NCBI GenBank assembly: GCA_031367325.1
Contig: JANLPQ010000095.1
Location: 1 to 42,847, forward strand
Source of the DNA: JAAFIP01 sp031367325
GTDB lineage: Bacteria; Pseudomonadota; Gammaproteobacteria; Burkholderiales; Burkholderiaceae_C
DNA length: 42,847 nt
Direction: 5' to 3'
Part shown: positions 6,118-15,175 of the stretch, in pieces
How the letters are laid out: each line of letters begins with the position of its first letter
Position numbering within the stretch: the stretch's first letter is position 1
The notes under the pieces: generated by a model
Seen by the model: the letters and a program-made list of their open reading frames with translations, nothing else
What the model was told of the DNA's origin: nothing
The model's database searches: none
Program-made: the position numbers and the translations under genes

Positions 6118-6570
6118 ATGCAAATTATTCTTTTAGAAAAAGTGATCAACCTGGGCAATCTGGGTGAAATCGTCAGAGTTAAAGACGGCTACGCCCGCAA
6201 CTTTTTAATCCCTGAACGCAAAGCCCGCCGCGCTACCGAGTCTGCCAAAGCAGAATTCGAAGCCAAGCGTGTTGACCTGGAAAAAGCCGCTGCAGTCAAG
6301 CTGGCAGCTTCACAGGGCGAGGGCGAAAAACTCAACGGTGCCACTGTTAAAGTGTCGCAAAAAGCAGGTGTTGACGGCCGTTTGTTCGGCTCGGTCACTA
6401 ACCATGACATCGCTGAAGAATTGGGCAAAATGGGCTTTAAAGTCCTCAAATCCCAAGTGCGCATGCCCACCGGCCCTATCAAAGTGGTGGGCGACAGCAA
6501 AGTGGGCGTGTCATTGCACACCGACGTATTGGTGGAAGTGACCGTGTCGGTACTGGGCGAAACCGCTTAA
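6118..6570 (+). CDS. rplI: 50S ribosomal protein L9
   Basis: A 150-residue large-subunit protein with two globular domains joined by a long helix. The N-terminal MQIILLEKVINLGNLGEIVRV and GYARNFLIPE motif is the L9 signature; the alanine/lysine-rich central helix and C-terminal domain (DGRLFGSVTNHDIAEEL) are complete. ATG 6118 follows AAAGGACAC. Last gene of the operon, followed by a strong terminator. Confidence 0.97.
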   Translation: MQIILLEKVINLGNLGEIVRVKDGYARNFLIPERKARRATESAKAEFEAKRVDLEKAAAVKLAASQGEGEKLNGATVKVSQKAGVDGRLFGSVTNHDIAEELGKMGFKVLKSQVRMPTGPIKVVGDSKVGVSLHTDVLVEVTVSVLGETA

Positions 6571-6593
6571 TTACCCACTGCAAGTTCATCCCC

Positions 6594-6627
6594 AAAGCCC
6601 CGCGTGCATAACGCGGGGCTTTTTTTA
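6594..6627 (+). terminator. Rho-independent terminator of the rpsF operon
   Basis: AAAGCCCCGCGT (6594-6605), loop GCATA, ACGCGGGGCTTT (6611-6622), continuing into a T-run. A perfect 12-bp stem 24 bases after the rplI stop. Confidence 0.95.
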
Positions 6628-6721
6628 TGGGGCGGCTAGATTCAGGTGCAAAATAGACCAGCGGCAGCCACAGGCTAGATGCCCAGATTAAATAATAAAA
6701 TGAACTGTGAGAGGTTTTAAG

Positions 6722-7732
6722 ATGATTATTCCTTATTACTGGGCCGAGGGCCGTGCCCAGCAGCAGCATTTGGGCAAACAAATTACTGTGCGCCGGTTTG
6801 GTTGGTCCAACCACAGCGATGCCGATGCACAAACCATGGCAGACCAGCGTGCGCAGCAGGCTTTAGAGCGCATTGTCTCGGGCGAGCAGCTAGCGCGGCG
6901 TGAGCCTAAATCGGCTTATAACGGAGCCGACGGTGTGCCGATTCGTGAAGAAATCATCAGCGAGCATGGCGACACGGTGGTGACCCGCAATGCCTACGGT
7001 GCGCGCTGCCTGAACACGCCGAATGTGTTTTTTGCTGATATTGATTTTAAATTTGAATCACCCACATCATCCAGCCATACATTTAGCATTTTCAGTTCGG
7101 TGTGGCTTGGGTCGATGGCGCTGGCTTGGGTGCTGGGCTGGTTAAGCTGGCCGGTTGCTGTAGGCCTGTTGATGTTGGCTTTGGTGATAACGGCCTTGAT
7201 TGCATCAGCTTTGGCTAAACGCAAGCAAGCTGCTGCTGCCGCAGCGCCCGTAGTGCTTAGCGCCCCCGAAGTGGCTGCCAAGCAACGGGTACAAGCGTTT
7301 TTAGACACGCACCCCGGCTGGGGTTTTAGGTTGTACCGTACGCCCGCAGGCCTACGCCTGATGGCTACGCACCAAACCCTATTGCCGCACGACCCTGAAG
7401 TAGCGCTGGCGCTGCAGGAACTGGGAGCCGACCCGCTGTACACAGCGATGTGTCTTAAGCAAAACTGCTTCAGAGCACGGCTAACGGCCAAACCTTGGCG
7501 CATAGGTGTGCACAAGCACATGCGCCCAAGCCCTGGAGTGTGGCCTGTAGCGCCTGAACGCCTGCAAGAGCGGCAAACTTGGGTGCTGGCATATGAAAAA
7601 GCGGCTGCATCATTTGCCGCTTGCCGCTATGTAGAAACGCTAGGTCACCCCAGCGTGCACTTTGAAGTGTCGGCTGTCATGGCCTTGCATGATGACCAAT
7701 GTCAAGCTGATAGTAGCCTGCAGATTGCCTAA
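6722..7732 (+). CDS. Conserved membrane-anchored protein of unknown function
   Basis: A 336-residue protein with a soluble N-terminal part (about 1-115), two closely spaced hydrophobic segments (about 125-163) and a C-terminal domain. The C-terminal domain carries strikingly ordered motifs: GWGFRLYRTPAGLRLMATH (about 200-218), LGADPLYTAMC, then QNCFRARLTAKPWRIGV (about 250-266). Such invariant-looking R, W and C residues suggest an enzyme or a nucleotide/phosphate-binding fold, and I recall similar blocks in unassigned proteins of other bacteria, but cannot name the family. Start ATG 6722 follows GAGAGG. It is a single gene between the L9 terminator and convergent cpdB. Confidence 0.75.
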   Translation: MIIPYYWAEGRAQQQHLGKQITVRRFGWSNHSDADAQTMADQRAQQALERIVSGEQLARREPKSAYNGADGVPIREEIISEHGDTVVTRNAYGARCLNTPNVFFADIDFKFESPTSSSHTFSIFSSVWLGSMALAWVLGWLSWPVAVGLLMLALVITALIASALAKRKQAAAAAAPVVLSAPEVAAKQRVQAFLDTHPGWGFRLYRTPAGLRLMATHQTLLPHDPEVALALQELGADPLYTAMCLKQNCFRARLTAKPWRIGVHKHMRPSPGVWPVAPERLQERQTWVLAYEKAAASFAACRYVETLGHPSVHFEVSAVMALHDDQCQADSSLQIA

Positions 7733-7761
7733 GCCGCTCACTATGTAAGAGCTAACGCTCC

Positions 7762-7791
7762 ACCAGTTGGTCTATTGGCCTACCAACTGGT
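7762..7791. repeat. Inverted repeat at the 3' end of cpdB
   Basis: ACCAGTTGGT (7762-7771) and ACCAACTGGT (7782-7791) are perfect reverse complements spanning the cpdB stop codon. It lies between two convergent genes. There is no clear T-run, so a role as terminator is only possible. Confidence 0.4.
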
Positions 7792-9718
7792 ACAGCGCGT
7801 TGCCATCGCCATTGTCTTTGAGCAATTTGATATTGGCGTGGTTAACTAAATACTTGGACGCTGCGCTGGCCGATACAAACGTCATGCTGATGCCTGACAC
7901 GCTTTGAATGCGCCAGTTGTTGTCGGCACTGGGGTTGAACTTAGGGTTGGCGGCTAAGTACTCTACCAAGGCTTCGCGGTTTTCTTCGGGTGCGTCGATG
8001 ATGACTTTGGCCGCCGTCAAACCCGGGAAGTTGCCACCGCCATAAGCGCGGTAGTTGTTGGTCGCGACGATAAATTTAGCGGCATCATCTATTGGTTTGC
8101 CGCCGTAGCTTAAGTTCACCACGCGGCGCGCTGTGGCATTGGCTACGGCGCCTTTACCGTCGTATTTAGCGGCTTGGGTTAAATCCAGCTCGTAGTTCAC
8201 GCCGTCAATCGTGTCAAAGTTAAACGACGGGAATGCCGGGTTAATCAGGTCTTGCTGCGCAGCACCTTTGGGGTCGATCTGGTTAAATTGCCCAGCTGAC
8301 ATTTCTAGCCATTCGCGCACTTCAGCGCCGGTCAACAGCATGGCTTTAAGGGTGTTAGGGTAGATGTACAGGTCGGCCACGTTTTTAATGGCAATTGGGC
8401 CTGTGGGTATGTCGGTGTAGTAGGTGGGGCCTTGGCGGCCACCAGCTTTAAATGGTGCGGCAGCGGACAGCACCGGGTACTTGGCGTAGTCGGTGCCTTG
8501 GATGGCTTTTTTCACATAGGCAGTTTGCGCGTTCGACACCACTTGCACGCTAGAGTCGTCGGCCACTTGGGCAAAGTAGCTGTAGATGGGTGCACTGGTC
8601 TCAGCTACTTTGCCGCGCACGTAGGCTAGGGTGTCGGCATGCTCGGTGGCAATGGCGGCCTCGACCATCGGGTCGGCTTCTACGGTGGGTTTTTTGGCTA
8701 CTTTGTCAAAGATGGGGCGAATGCTGGACTGGCTATTTTTTACCGCCCATTTGCCACTGGTGTTGTCTAGTGTGAGGTCAATTACGCCCAGGTGGTCGCC
8801 CCAGCGTCCGGGCATCACGGCTGCCACGCCGTTGATGGTGCCGCGTGCTGCATCCACTTTCGGGTAGCTGGCAAATGCAGCGCTGGGGAACTCGGCATGG
8901 GCATGGCCAAACAAAATAGCATCAATACCCGGCACCTCGGCCAGCTTAGACACAGCGTTCTCAGCAAAGGCGGCTACTTCGCCTTTTTCAAAGCCTGAGT
9001 GGGGAATGGCCACTACCAGTTGCGCACCCTTGGCTCGCATTTCGGGCACGTATTTTTGGGCTACTTGCACCATGTCGCGGGCAATCACTTTGCCGCTTAA
9101 ATTTTGTCGGTCCCATTGCATGATTTGTGGTGGTACGAACCCAATCACACCAACCTTTATGGCGTGCTTAACACCTGTAGTGTCAACAAAGCTGCGCTCC
9201 AAAATAAGGTAGGGCGTGAAGGCATGTTTAGCGTTTGCGCCGTCTTTGTCTTTGTCGTCTACAAATACGTTGGCGTTAACGTACGGAAATTTGGCTGTAG
9301 CAATCGTGCGGCGCAAAAAATCCAGGCCAAAGTTAAATTCGTGGTTGCCCAGGTTGCCTGCGTCGTAGCCTAGCTGGTTCATCACCTTATAAGCCGGGTG
9401 CACCTCGCCAGATTTGAGTGGTTTTATTTTGGCCACCATGTCGCCCAATGGGTTGCCTTGTATCAAGTCACCATTGTCAAACAGCAGGCTGTTGGCAGCC
9501 TCGGCGCGTGCGGCTTTTAGCAAGGTGATCGACTTGGCCAAGCCGAACGCATCGGTTTTTTTGTCTTGGTAGTAGTCATAGTTCAGCAAATTCATGTGAA
9601 CGTCGGTCGTCTCCATGATGCGCAGCGCTATTTCTGCGGCGTGAACCGACCCCAGCAGCAGCGCTGATGCGGCCAAAACTGCAACGGTTGATTTAGGTTT
9701 GAATGGTTTGATGTGCAT
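7772..9718 (-). CDS. cpdB: Periplasmic 2',3'-cyclic-nucleotide 2'-phosphodiesterase/3'-nucleotidase
   Basis: CpdB hydrolyses 2',3'-cyclic nucleotides and 3'-nucleotides in the periplasm for nucleotide salvage. The 648-residue protein begins with a Sec signal peptide (hydrophobic core VAVLAASALLLGSVHA, cleavage about residue 26). The metallophosphatase motifs follow in order: ETTDVHMNL, DNGDLIQGNP, NLGNHEFNFG, PHSGFE and FGHAHAEF; then the 5'-nucleotidase C-terminal domain with NNYRAYGGGNFPG. Length equals the family norm. ATG 9718 is preceded by AGGAG. Monocistronic, convergent with the gene to its left. Confidence 0.94.
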   Translation of the reverse strand: MHIKPFKPKSTVAVLAASALLLGSVHAAEIALRIMETTDVHMNLLNYDYYQDKKTDAFGLAKSITLLKAARAEAANSLLFDNGDLIQGNPLGDMVAKIKPLKSGEVHPAYKVMNQLGYDAGNLGNHEFNFGLDFLRRTIATAKFPYVNANVFVDDKDKDGANAKHAFTPYLILERSFVDTTGVKHAIKVGVIGFVPPQIMQWDRQNLSGKVIARDMVQVAQKYVPEMRAKGAQLVVAIPHSGFEKGEVAAFAENAVSKLAEVPGIDAILFGHAHAEFPSAAFASYPKVDAARGTINGVAAVMPGRWGDHLGVIDLTLDNTSGKWAVKNSQSSIRPIFDKVAKKPTVEADPMVEAAIATEHADTLAYVRGKVAETSAPIYSYFAQVADDSSVQVVSNAQTAYVKKAIQGTDYAKYPVLSAAAPFKAGGRQGPTYYTDIPTGPIAIKNVADLYIYPNTLKAMLLTGAEVREWLEMSAGQFNQIDPKGAAQQDLINPAFPSFNFDTIDGVNYELDLTQAAKYDGKGAVANATARRVVNLSYGGKPIDDAAKFIVATNNYRAYGGGNFPGLTAAKVIIDAPEENREALVEYLAANPKFNPSADNNWRIQSVSGISMTFVSASAASKYLVNHANIKLLKDNGDGNALYQLVGQ

Positions 9719-9788
9719 GGTATTTCTCCTCATGCAGCATCGTAATAGACAAACCAAACACAGGTTTGACTGTTACTTCTACGGCCAT

Positions 9789-10184
9789 CTAATGGCTGCC
9801 TGTGCCCTGTGCAGGCACGACTGAGTTGGCTGGCACTGCAGACCGCAGCCGCAGGCGTACATGGAGAGCGCAGGCGGCAAACAGTGTGCAGCACAGCAGT
9901 ACCTGCACCATAGCGTAGTAGTTGCTGGGCGCTTTGTCGCTGTAGGCGCGTACGGCACCTTCGGTAAAGTACAGCCACACCATCAGGCTTACCCAGCGGT
10001 AGGTGTACATTTTGTTTTTCAAAATGCCCGCCAAAGGCAAGCACAGCGGCAACACTTTCAGTACCAACAGCGAGCCACCTGGGCGCAAGGGCGCCAGCCA
10101 CAGCTCCCAAGCCAAGCCCAGCACAATCATGCCCAACAGGCTGCCCACGGCCAACCAACGCGTCATATCTACAGAGTTTTTCAT
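9789..10184 (-). CDS. DUF2069 inner-membrane protein
   Basis: A 131-residue protein with four hydrophobic segments (WLAVGSLLGMIVLGLAWELW; LLVLKVLPLCLPLAGIL; TYRWVSLMVWLYFTEGAVRA; YYAMVQVLLCCTLFAACAL). The layout and the motif YTYRWVSLMVWLYFTEG with charged residues between helices fit DUF2069, a widespread family with no known function. ATG 10184 follows AAGGTAA. It stands divergent from the YihY-family gene and upstream of cpdB on the same strand. Confidence 0.85.
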   Translation of the reverse strand: MKNSVDMTRWLAVGSLLGMIVLGLAWELWLAPLRPGGSLLVLKVLPLCLPLAGILKNKMYTYRWVSLMVWLYFTEGAVRAYSDKAPSNYYAMVQVLLCCTLFAACALHVRLRLRSAVPANSVVPAQGTGSH

Positions 10185-10220
10185 GCACAAATTACCTTAT
10201 TTGGATGGCATGATACCGGG

Positions 10221-11462
10221 ATGGATACCAAGTCTCATTTTTTAAGTCTATTTTGGATACAAACCAAGCTGCAATTGCGCGAACTGCTAGCCACGCTAAA
10301 GGTGTTTCCGTGGCGCAATACTGCTGCGGTGTTGCTAGAGCGCTTTAGGGAAGACCGACTAGGCTTAACTGCTAGCAGCTTGACGTTTACCACCACTATC
10401 GCACTTGTGCCGCTGTTCACCGTTATATTGGCCATTTTTACGGCGTTTCCCATCTTCTCAAAAATGCAGGGCGTGCTGCAGCAATGGCTGATAGAAAGCT
10501 TGGTGCCCGACAACATTGCCCGCAACGTGCTGGGCTACCTTACCCAGTTTGCCAGCAAGGCATCACGATTGGGCGCGGCAGGCTTGGCCCTGCTGCTGGT
10601 CACGGCTTTGGCTTTGATTTTTACGATTGACCGCACATTAAACAGTATTTGGCGTGTCAGGCGCATCCGCCCCTTTGCCCAGCGCTTGCTGGTGTACTGG
10701 GCTGCATTGACCTTGGGGCCAGTGCTGCTGGCCGCCAGTTTGACTATCACTTCGTACGCGTTGTCGGCGTCTAAAGACATGGTAGGGTTCTTGCCTGGTG
10801 GTTTGCGCTTGCTGCTAGACGCGTTAGAGTTTGTGCTGCTGGCAGCGGGCATGGCTGCGCTGTACAAATACGTGCCCAACACGCAGGTTAAGCGCGCACA
10901 TGCCTGGACGGGCGGTGTTTTCGTAGCCGTAGGCTTTATGGCGGCTAAAAAGGTGTTGGCTATTTACCTTGCTTCTGTGCCTACTTATTCGGCCATCTAC
11001 GGTGCATTTGCCACCGCGCCTATCTTGCTGTTGTGGATTTATATTGCATGGGTCATCGTGCTACTGGGCGCTGTCATTGCAGCTTACTTGCCCAGCTTGC
11101 TGCAAGGCGTTAAACGCCGCGGTGGTACACCGGGCTGGCGCTTTACGCTGTGTATAGAAATTATCCAGCACCTGCACCGCGCCCGTACGTCGCCTGCCAA
11201 GGGCCTCACCATTGCGCAGCTAGGCGCTGCCATGCAAGTAGATGCGCTGCAAATAGAGCCGGTGATGGCGATACTGTCTGCCCAAGATTACGCCAGCGAA
11301 ATAGCCGATGGCAGTGGGCGCTACGTGATGCTGTGCGAACCAGAGCAAATTGCTATGGCACCGCTAGTAGACAAATTGCTGCTGGCACCTTCTGCAAATG
11401 TGCAAGGATTTATTAACCGCAGCGCCACGGGTACGCTGACAGCACGGGATGTGATAAGGTAA
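10221..11462 (+). CDS. YihY/virulence factor BrkB family membrane protein
   Basis: A 413-residue protein with about six membrane helices between residues 50 and 300. Family blocks are RFREDRLGLTASSLTFTTTIALVPLF, FTIDRTLNSIWRVRR and YKYVPNTQVKRAHAWTGG. It was once thought to be RNase BN; the true function is unsettled. The C-terminal ~100 residues form a soluble winged-helix-like region (LTIAQLGAAMQVDALQIEPV). ATG 10221 (MDTKSHF) begins the protein; the frame is open far upstream over the DUF2069 gene, but that part looks like a shadow. Confidence 0.9.
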   Translation: MDTKSHFLSLFWIQTKLQLRELLATLKVFPWRNTAAVLLERFREDRLGLTASSLTFTTTIALVPLFTVILAIFTAFPIFSKMQGVLQQWLIESLVPDNIARNVLGYLTQFASKASRLGAAGLALLLVTALALIFTIDRTLNSIWRVRRIRPFAQRLLVYWAALTLGPVLLAASLTITSYALSASKDMVGFLPGGLRLLLDALEFVLLAAGMAALYKYVPNTQVKRAHAWTGGVFVAVGFMAAKKVLAIYLASVPTYSAIYGAFATAPILLLWIYIAWVIVLLGAVIAAYLPSLLQGVKRRGGTPGWRFTLCIEIIQHLHRARTSPAKGLTIAQLGAAMQVDALQIEPVMAILSAQDYASEIADGSGRYVMLCEPEQIAMAPLVDKLLLAPSANVQGFINRSATGTLTARDVIR

Positions 11463-11486
11463 AGAATAGTATAGAAGGAGAATTTT

Positions 11487-12737
11487 TTGGCAAAAAACAA
11501 AAGCATTTTTTACTCTGAAAAGATTGAGCGATATTTTCTATCGCCCGATGATGCTAAAGTTTATGACGTAGAAAATTCCACAAACGTATGGGCAGAAAAA
11601 AACAGCTTTGATGCGCTGACGGATATGCAATATTCAGGCAAAAAGCTGACTTTGCAATTTACTGCCAAAACCTACGAATATTTTCGCATATGGGTTGTAT
11701 GTCATGCCTTAACGTTAATAACACTAGGTATTTACGGGCCCTGGGCACGCACTCGAAAAGCCGAATTTTTAGGGCGGAACTGGTTGCTTGAGGGGCAATC
11801 GTTCCAAGTATGCTTCGTACCTGTTGCACTGTTACGTGGACGTATTTTGATGCTAATTTTATTTTTAGCTATTTACATCACTAACTTGTGGAATCCTTGG
11901 TTAACGCCGCTGTTTACGGTAGCAATTTTCCTAGTAGCACCATGGTTATTGGCAAACAGTTTTGCATTTCGTTGGAGAACCCTGACGTATCGAGATATAC
12001 GATTTGACAGCAACAATCAGTCATCTCCATTAAGGCGGCCATTAATAACACTAGGATTATGGCTCGCGGTCAATCAAATACCGCTTTATTCTGTCACTTT
12101 GATAGATCTAATTAAATATAGTTTACCCAAAGCTCTCATGTGGATGCTGGCATCTATTTTCATTTCTGTCTATGTTTGGTCAGGTGCTACTTCTGCACTA
12201 ACGCATTACAGATTTTCTCAAGCGCGATGGGGTGACACAAGCTTCACTTTGAGTATCAGCCCGCAAGAGTTGCTTCGCCACACCGCAAAAATCTTGTTTT
12301 CATTTCCTCTAATTATATTTTTCATAAGTATGATTTTAATATTTGGCGCGGTGTCGCAGATTGGTAATCGCGACGCTATAGCTGCTGCGTCAGTTATTTA
12401 TTATTTAGTTTTGGTTGTGTATGCAGCAACTTTCGCTAGGGGGAGGCGAATCAATTTCGTCTTGCATCGCATGTCCGTAGGCGGAATGACATTCAGCAGC
12501 ACGATTAGTCCTACCAAGGCGGGTTTATTGACAGCAGGTTATGCGCTCTTGGCTACGCTAACGCTAGGACTTTCAATACCTTGGAGTACGGTTCACTTTA
12601 ATCGTTGGCGATCAAAACATATTCAAATCTATTTGGACGGTGATTGGACTCAATTTTCGAGTCAAACTAATTTGCAAAAACCGTCAAGTGCTTTGGATGA
12701 ATTAGGTAATTCACTGGATATGGAGGTTGGAATATGA
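11487..12737 (+). CDS. YjgN/DUF898 family membrane protein
   Basis: A 416-residue protein with six to eight membrane helices. The hallmark YFRIWVVCHALTLITLGIYGPWARTRKAEF, repeated in weaker form near residue 340-385 (TKAGLLTAGYALLATLTLGLSIPW), identifies DUF898. Translation starts at TTG 11487 after AGAAGGAG; no better start is seen. It overlaps the M48 peptidase gene by four bases (ATGA), so the two are coupled, a pairing common for this family. Codon use and composition are clearly more AT-rich than flanking genes, a sign of acquisition. Confidence 0.87.
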   Translation: MAKNKSIFYSEKIERYFLSPDDAKVYDVENSTNVWAEKNSFDALTDMQYSGKKLTLQFTAKTYEYFRIWVVCHALTLITLGIYGPWARTRKAEFLGRNWLLEGQSFQVCFVPVALLRGRILMLILFLAIYITNLWNPWLTPLFTVAIFLVAPWLLANSFAFRWRTLTYRDIRFDSNNQSSPLRRPLITLGLWLAVNQIPLYSVTLIDLIKYSLPKALMWMLASIFISVYVWSGATSALTHYRFSQARWGDTSFTLSISPQELLRHTAKILFSFPLIIFFISMILIFGAVSQIGNRDAIAAASVIYYLVLVVYAATFARGRRINFVLHRMSVGGMTFSSTISPTKAGLLTAGYALLATLTLGLSIPWSTVHFNRWRSKHIQIYLDGDWTQFSSQTNLQKPSSALDELGNSLDMEVGI

Positions 12738-13510
12738 ATCGCATCAGTATCACTGTTGACCGAGCTATTGCCTCGTCTTGGATTCCGTTACTTTGCACAC
12801 TATTTGTATTTTTAGTCCCTGTCTCGATAGTAATTTGGGGCATACCAGCAGCTGGAAATTTAGTAGCTAGTCATATGCCTGTGGTCTGGGAACACAAGCT
12901 GGGTCGTTATGTACTGAATGTTGTCGATATGCAGACAGAGCCTACAAAACTCAGCTCAGCCAAACAGGTAATTTATGAAAATCGCATTAAAAAGCTAGCT
13001 AATTTAGCTGGATTGCCATCACTCGAGATATATTTTCGACATGCACCACCAAATGCGTTTGCAATTCCAGGCAACATCATTGTGATAACCGATGGCTTGA
13101 TCGATTTAATGGATGATGCCGAGGTAGTAGATGCTGTGATAGCGCACGAGCTAGGTCACTTGCAGTTACGGCATGGTCTACAACGTATTGTCAGTATGAA
13201 TTTGTTCAGCACATTGGTATTGCGCATGAATGGCCAAGATAGCACTGCAGCAACGACGGGTAACGTTTTAGCTAGCTTAACACTTTTTCCATTTTTCAGC
13301 CGAGAAAATGAAAGTCAAGCAGATAGTTACGCGTTTGCACTTTTAAATAAAAATGGGCAGTCGCCACTGCTATTTGCCAAAGCCATGATCAAACTCAGCG
13401 AGTTAAAGAATAATAATAAATCAAATGAAGTCGGTTACTCAGATAGTTACCCGCCGACTCAACAGCGTATAAAATTTGCCGAAGCTGCTGCTATGAATAT
13501 TAAAAACTAA
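12734..13510 (+). CDS. M48 family zinc metallopeptidase, membrane anchored
   Basis: A 258-residue peptidase. One N-terminal hydrophobic segment (about 17-37) anchors or exports it; the catalytic motif HELGH is at 138-142 and the third zinc ligand lies in ENESQAD (E193). The domain resembles the BepA/LoiP and HtpX group (FAIPGNIIVITDGLIDLMDDAEVVDAVIAHE). There is no TPR domain, so it is a minimal form. Start ATG overlaps the DUF898 gene stop. It may process or degrade envelope proteins in partnership with the DUF898 protein; this is inferred from coupling. Confidence 0.9.
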   Translation: MNRISITVDRAIASSWIPLLCTLFVFLVPVSIVIWGIPAAGNLVASHMPVVWEHKLGRYVLNVVDMQTEPTKLSSAKQVIYENRIKKLANLAGLPSLEIYFRHAPPNAFAIPGNIIVITDGLIDLMDDAEVVDAVIAHELGHLQLRHGLQRIVSMNLFSTLVLRMNGQDSTAATTGNVLASLTLFPFFSRENESQADSYAFALLNKNGQSPLLFAKAMIKLSELKNNNKSNEVGYSDSYPPTQQRIKFAEAAAMNIKN

Positions 13511-13562
13511 TTTTTCACGTTTAAATACCATCTCGGCTCACATCGCTGCCTATGCACGGCAC

Positions 13563-14033
13563 TTAAACTTCGCCGCCAAATTTTTTGATTAAATTGGCGA
13601 TATATTTTTCTACTAATTTTTCAAACTCGCCTTGTACCACGGGGCCGACGATCATTTTCATCAGGCCGGGTAGGGGCACGTCGACCACGCCCTTGATACC
13701 CAGTGTGATGCCGGTGGATTTTTTGTTGTCGGTAATTTTCCAGTTGCCGCCCACTTGCGCGTTGCCCACGCCTTTAACAGGTGTCCACACCACCGTGCCT
13801 TTGGCTTTATTGCTAACGTACTTGCTGGCGTACACGGTTTGGATGTTGACCTGGGCGGTGCCTACTTTTTCCATCTCCCATTTGTACACTCCGTCGCCCA
13901 TGTCTGTCAGCTTGTCTACCTTGGGAAAGTGGCTGACTGAGGTGGGTACGTCGGACAGCACTGCAAACACATCTGCGGCTTTGGCTTTGACTTCAAACTC
14001 GTAAGCTAAGTCAATGTCTACATTAATGGCCAT
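13563..14033 (-). CDS. SRPBCC (START-like) family protein
   Basis: A 156-residue protein of the polyketide cyclase/CoxG-like START fold. The pattern EFEVKAKAADVFAVLSDVPTSVSHFP starts the first strand and helix, and the long C-terminal helix (EFEKLVEKYIANLIKKFGG) closes the cavity. No signal peptide. AAAGGACAG precedes the ATG. Such proteins bind hydrophobic ligands; the ligand is unknown. It lies alone next to the lig regulator, with no evident link. Confidence 0.82.
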   Translation of the reverse strand: MAINVDIDLAYEFEVKAKAADVFAVLSDVPTSVSHFPKVDKLTDMGDGVYKWEMEKVGTAQVNIQTVYASKYVSNKAKGTVVWTPVKGVGNAQVGGNWKITDNKKSTGITLGIKGVVDVPLPGLMKMIVGPVVQGEFEKLVEKYIANLIKKFGGEV

Positions 14034-14156
14034 GGTGTCTGTCCTTTTGCGGGTGTATTGTGGATAAGTAGTCTGAACTTGAGGTTAGCAAGTTTATGGT
14101 GTGTGGGCAACAGTGAATATCTGTAGAGCTTCATCGCTGCAAATGCTATATGGGTA

Positions 14157-15044
14157 TTAAAAATATTTTTTAATCATCTCAATTACCAGCTCTTGCATGG
14201 CTTTTTGCGTCAAGGTGGCTGGGCGTTGCGCGCTGCTGGCCAGTGCCAAGCGGCTTCGCAGGCCACTAACTGGCCGCATGCTGTAGCGCTCTGGGTGGGC
14301 TGCAGTGCGCACTGCGTTAGCTGGCAAGATGGCCGAGCCTGCATTGTCAGCCACTAAATCTAGTGTGGCGGCGACACCGTCGATTTCTAGCGCAATGGTC
14401 AGTCGCTTGCCCACAGCGCTTAGCTCAGCCTCTACCAGTGAGCGCAATGCATTGGGCCGGGTGGCAATAATCAGCGGGACCGTGGCCACGTCGCGTAAGC
14501 TAATGCCTTGGCCTTCTTTGCTGCGCTGGCTTTCATGCTGTACCAGCATCAGGTCTTCTTCTACCAATTCAACCAGCTCTACATCGGGGCTGGGCATCGG
14601 GTTGTACAGCACGGCAATATCTAAGCGTCCCACAGTTAAAGACTCTTGCATGGCCACCGACAGGCCTTCGCTGATCGACAAGGATGCTTCGGGCATTTTT
14701 TCTTTGAAGGCGCGAATCAAAAGTACAGTTAATACCTTGGCTACGCTGGTAGGTAAGCCAACGGCTACGCGGCCTGCTAAACCACCGCGCACACGGCCTA
14801 AATCTTCACGCGCACGCTGCACTTGGTGCAATATGCCGCGTCCGTGCTCTAGCAGCATCTTGCCTGCCTCAGTAGTGGTTGCTCCGCGTCCGTTGCGCAC
14901 TAGCAGGTTTTGCCTAAGCTCTACCTCTAGCAGCCGCACTTGGCGACTTAGCGCAGGCTGGGCGATGTTGAGCGCGACAGAGGCGCGGGTGAAGCTGCCT
15001 AACTCGGCTACGCGCACAAAATATTCGATTTGTTTGAGGTCCAT
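14157..15044 (-). CDS. LysR-type regulator of the protocatechuate 4,5-cleavage genes
   Basis: A 295-residue LysR-type transcription factor. The helix-turn-helix is at about 3-60 (FVRVAELGSFTRASVALNIAQPALSRQVRLLE), and the remainder forms the two-lobed effector domain. It is transcribed divergently from galD across 131 bp, the standard arrangement for control of the adjacent pathway. LysR proteins control the same genes in Sphingobium (LigR) and Comamonas (PmdR). The inducer is probably a pathway metabolite; that and the assignment to this operon are inferred from position. Confidence 0.88.
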   Translation of the reverse strand: MDLKQIEYFVRVAELGSFTRASVALNIAQPALSRQVRLLEVELRQNLLVRNGRGATTTEAGKMLLEHGRGILHQVQRAREDLGRVRGGLAGRVAVGLPTSVAKVLTVLLIRAFKEKMPEASLSISEGLSVAMQESLTVGRLDIAVLYNPMPSPDVELVELVEEDLMLVQHESQRSKEGQGISLRDVATVPLIIATRPNALRSLVEAELSAVGKRLTIALEIDGVAATLDLVADNAGSAILPANAVRTAAHPERYSMRPVSGLRSRLALASSAQRPATLTQKAMQELVIEMIKKYF

Positions 15045-15047
15045 GGT

Positions 15048-15068
15048 TTAGTTTATTAGCATAACTAA
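15048..15068. promoter_or_regulatory. Candidate LysR-type operator between regulator and galD
   Basis: TTAGTT (15048-15053) and AACTAA (15063-15068) form a perfect dyad containing T-N11-A, the LysR consensus. It sits immediately before the regulator start codon, fitting autorepression and activation of galD. Confidence 0.5.
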
Positions 15069-15175
15069 GTTTCGGCTATAAGTGTTTGTTCTAGCAGCTA
15101 GGGGGGTGGTTCCATAGCACGAAAAGCGCTCGACATGGACAATTCTGACTACTTTATAAAGCAACTACAAGCTTC

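Noticed and set aside
9861..10220. N-terminal extension of the YihY-family protein
   Set aside because: The frame is open upstream, but the residues are glutamine/histidine-rich, not family-like, and lie over the opposite-strand DUF2069 gene.
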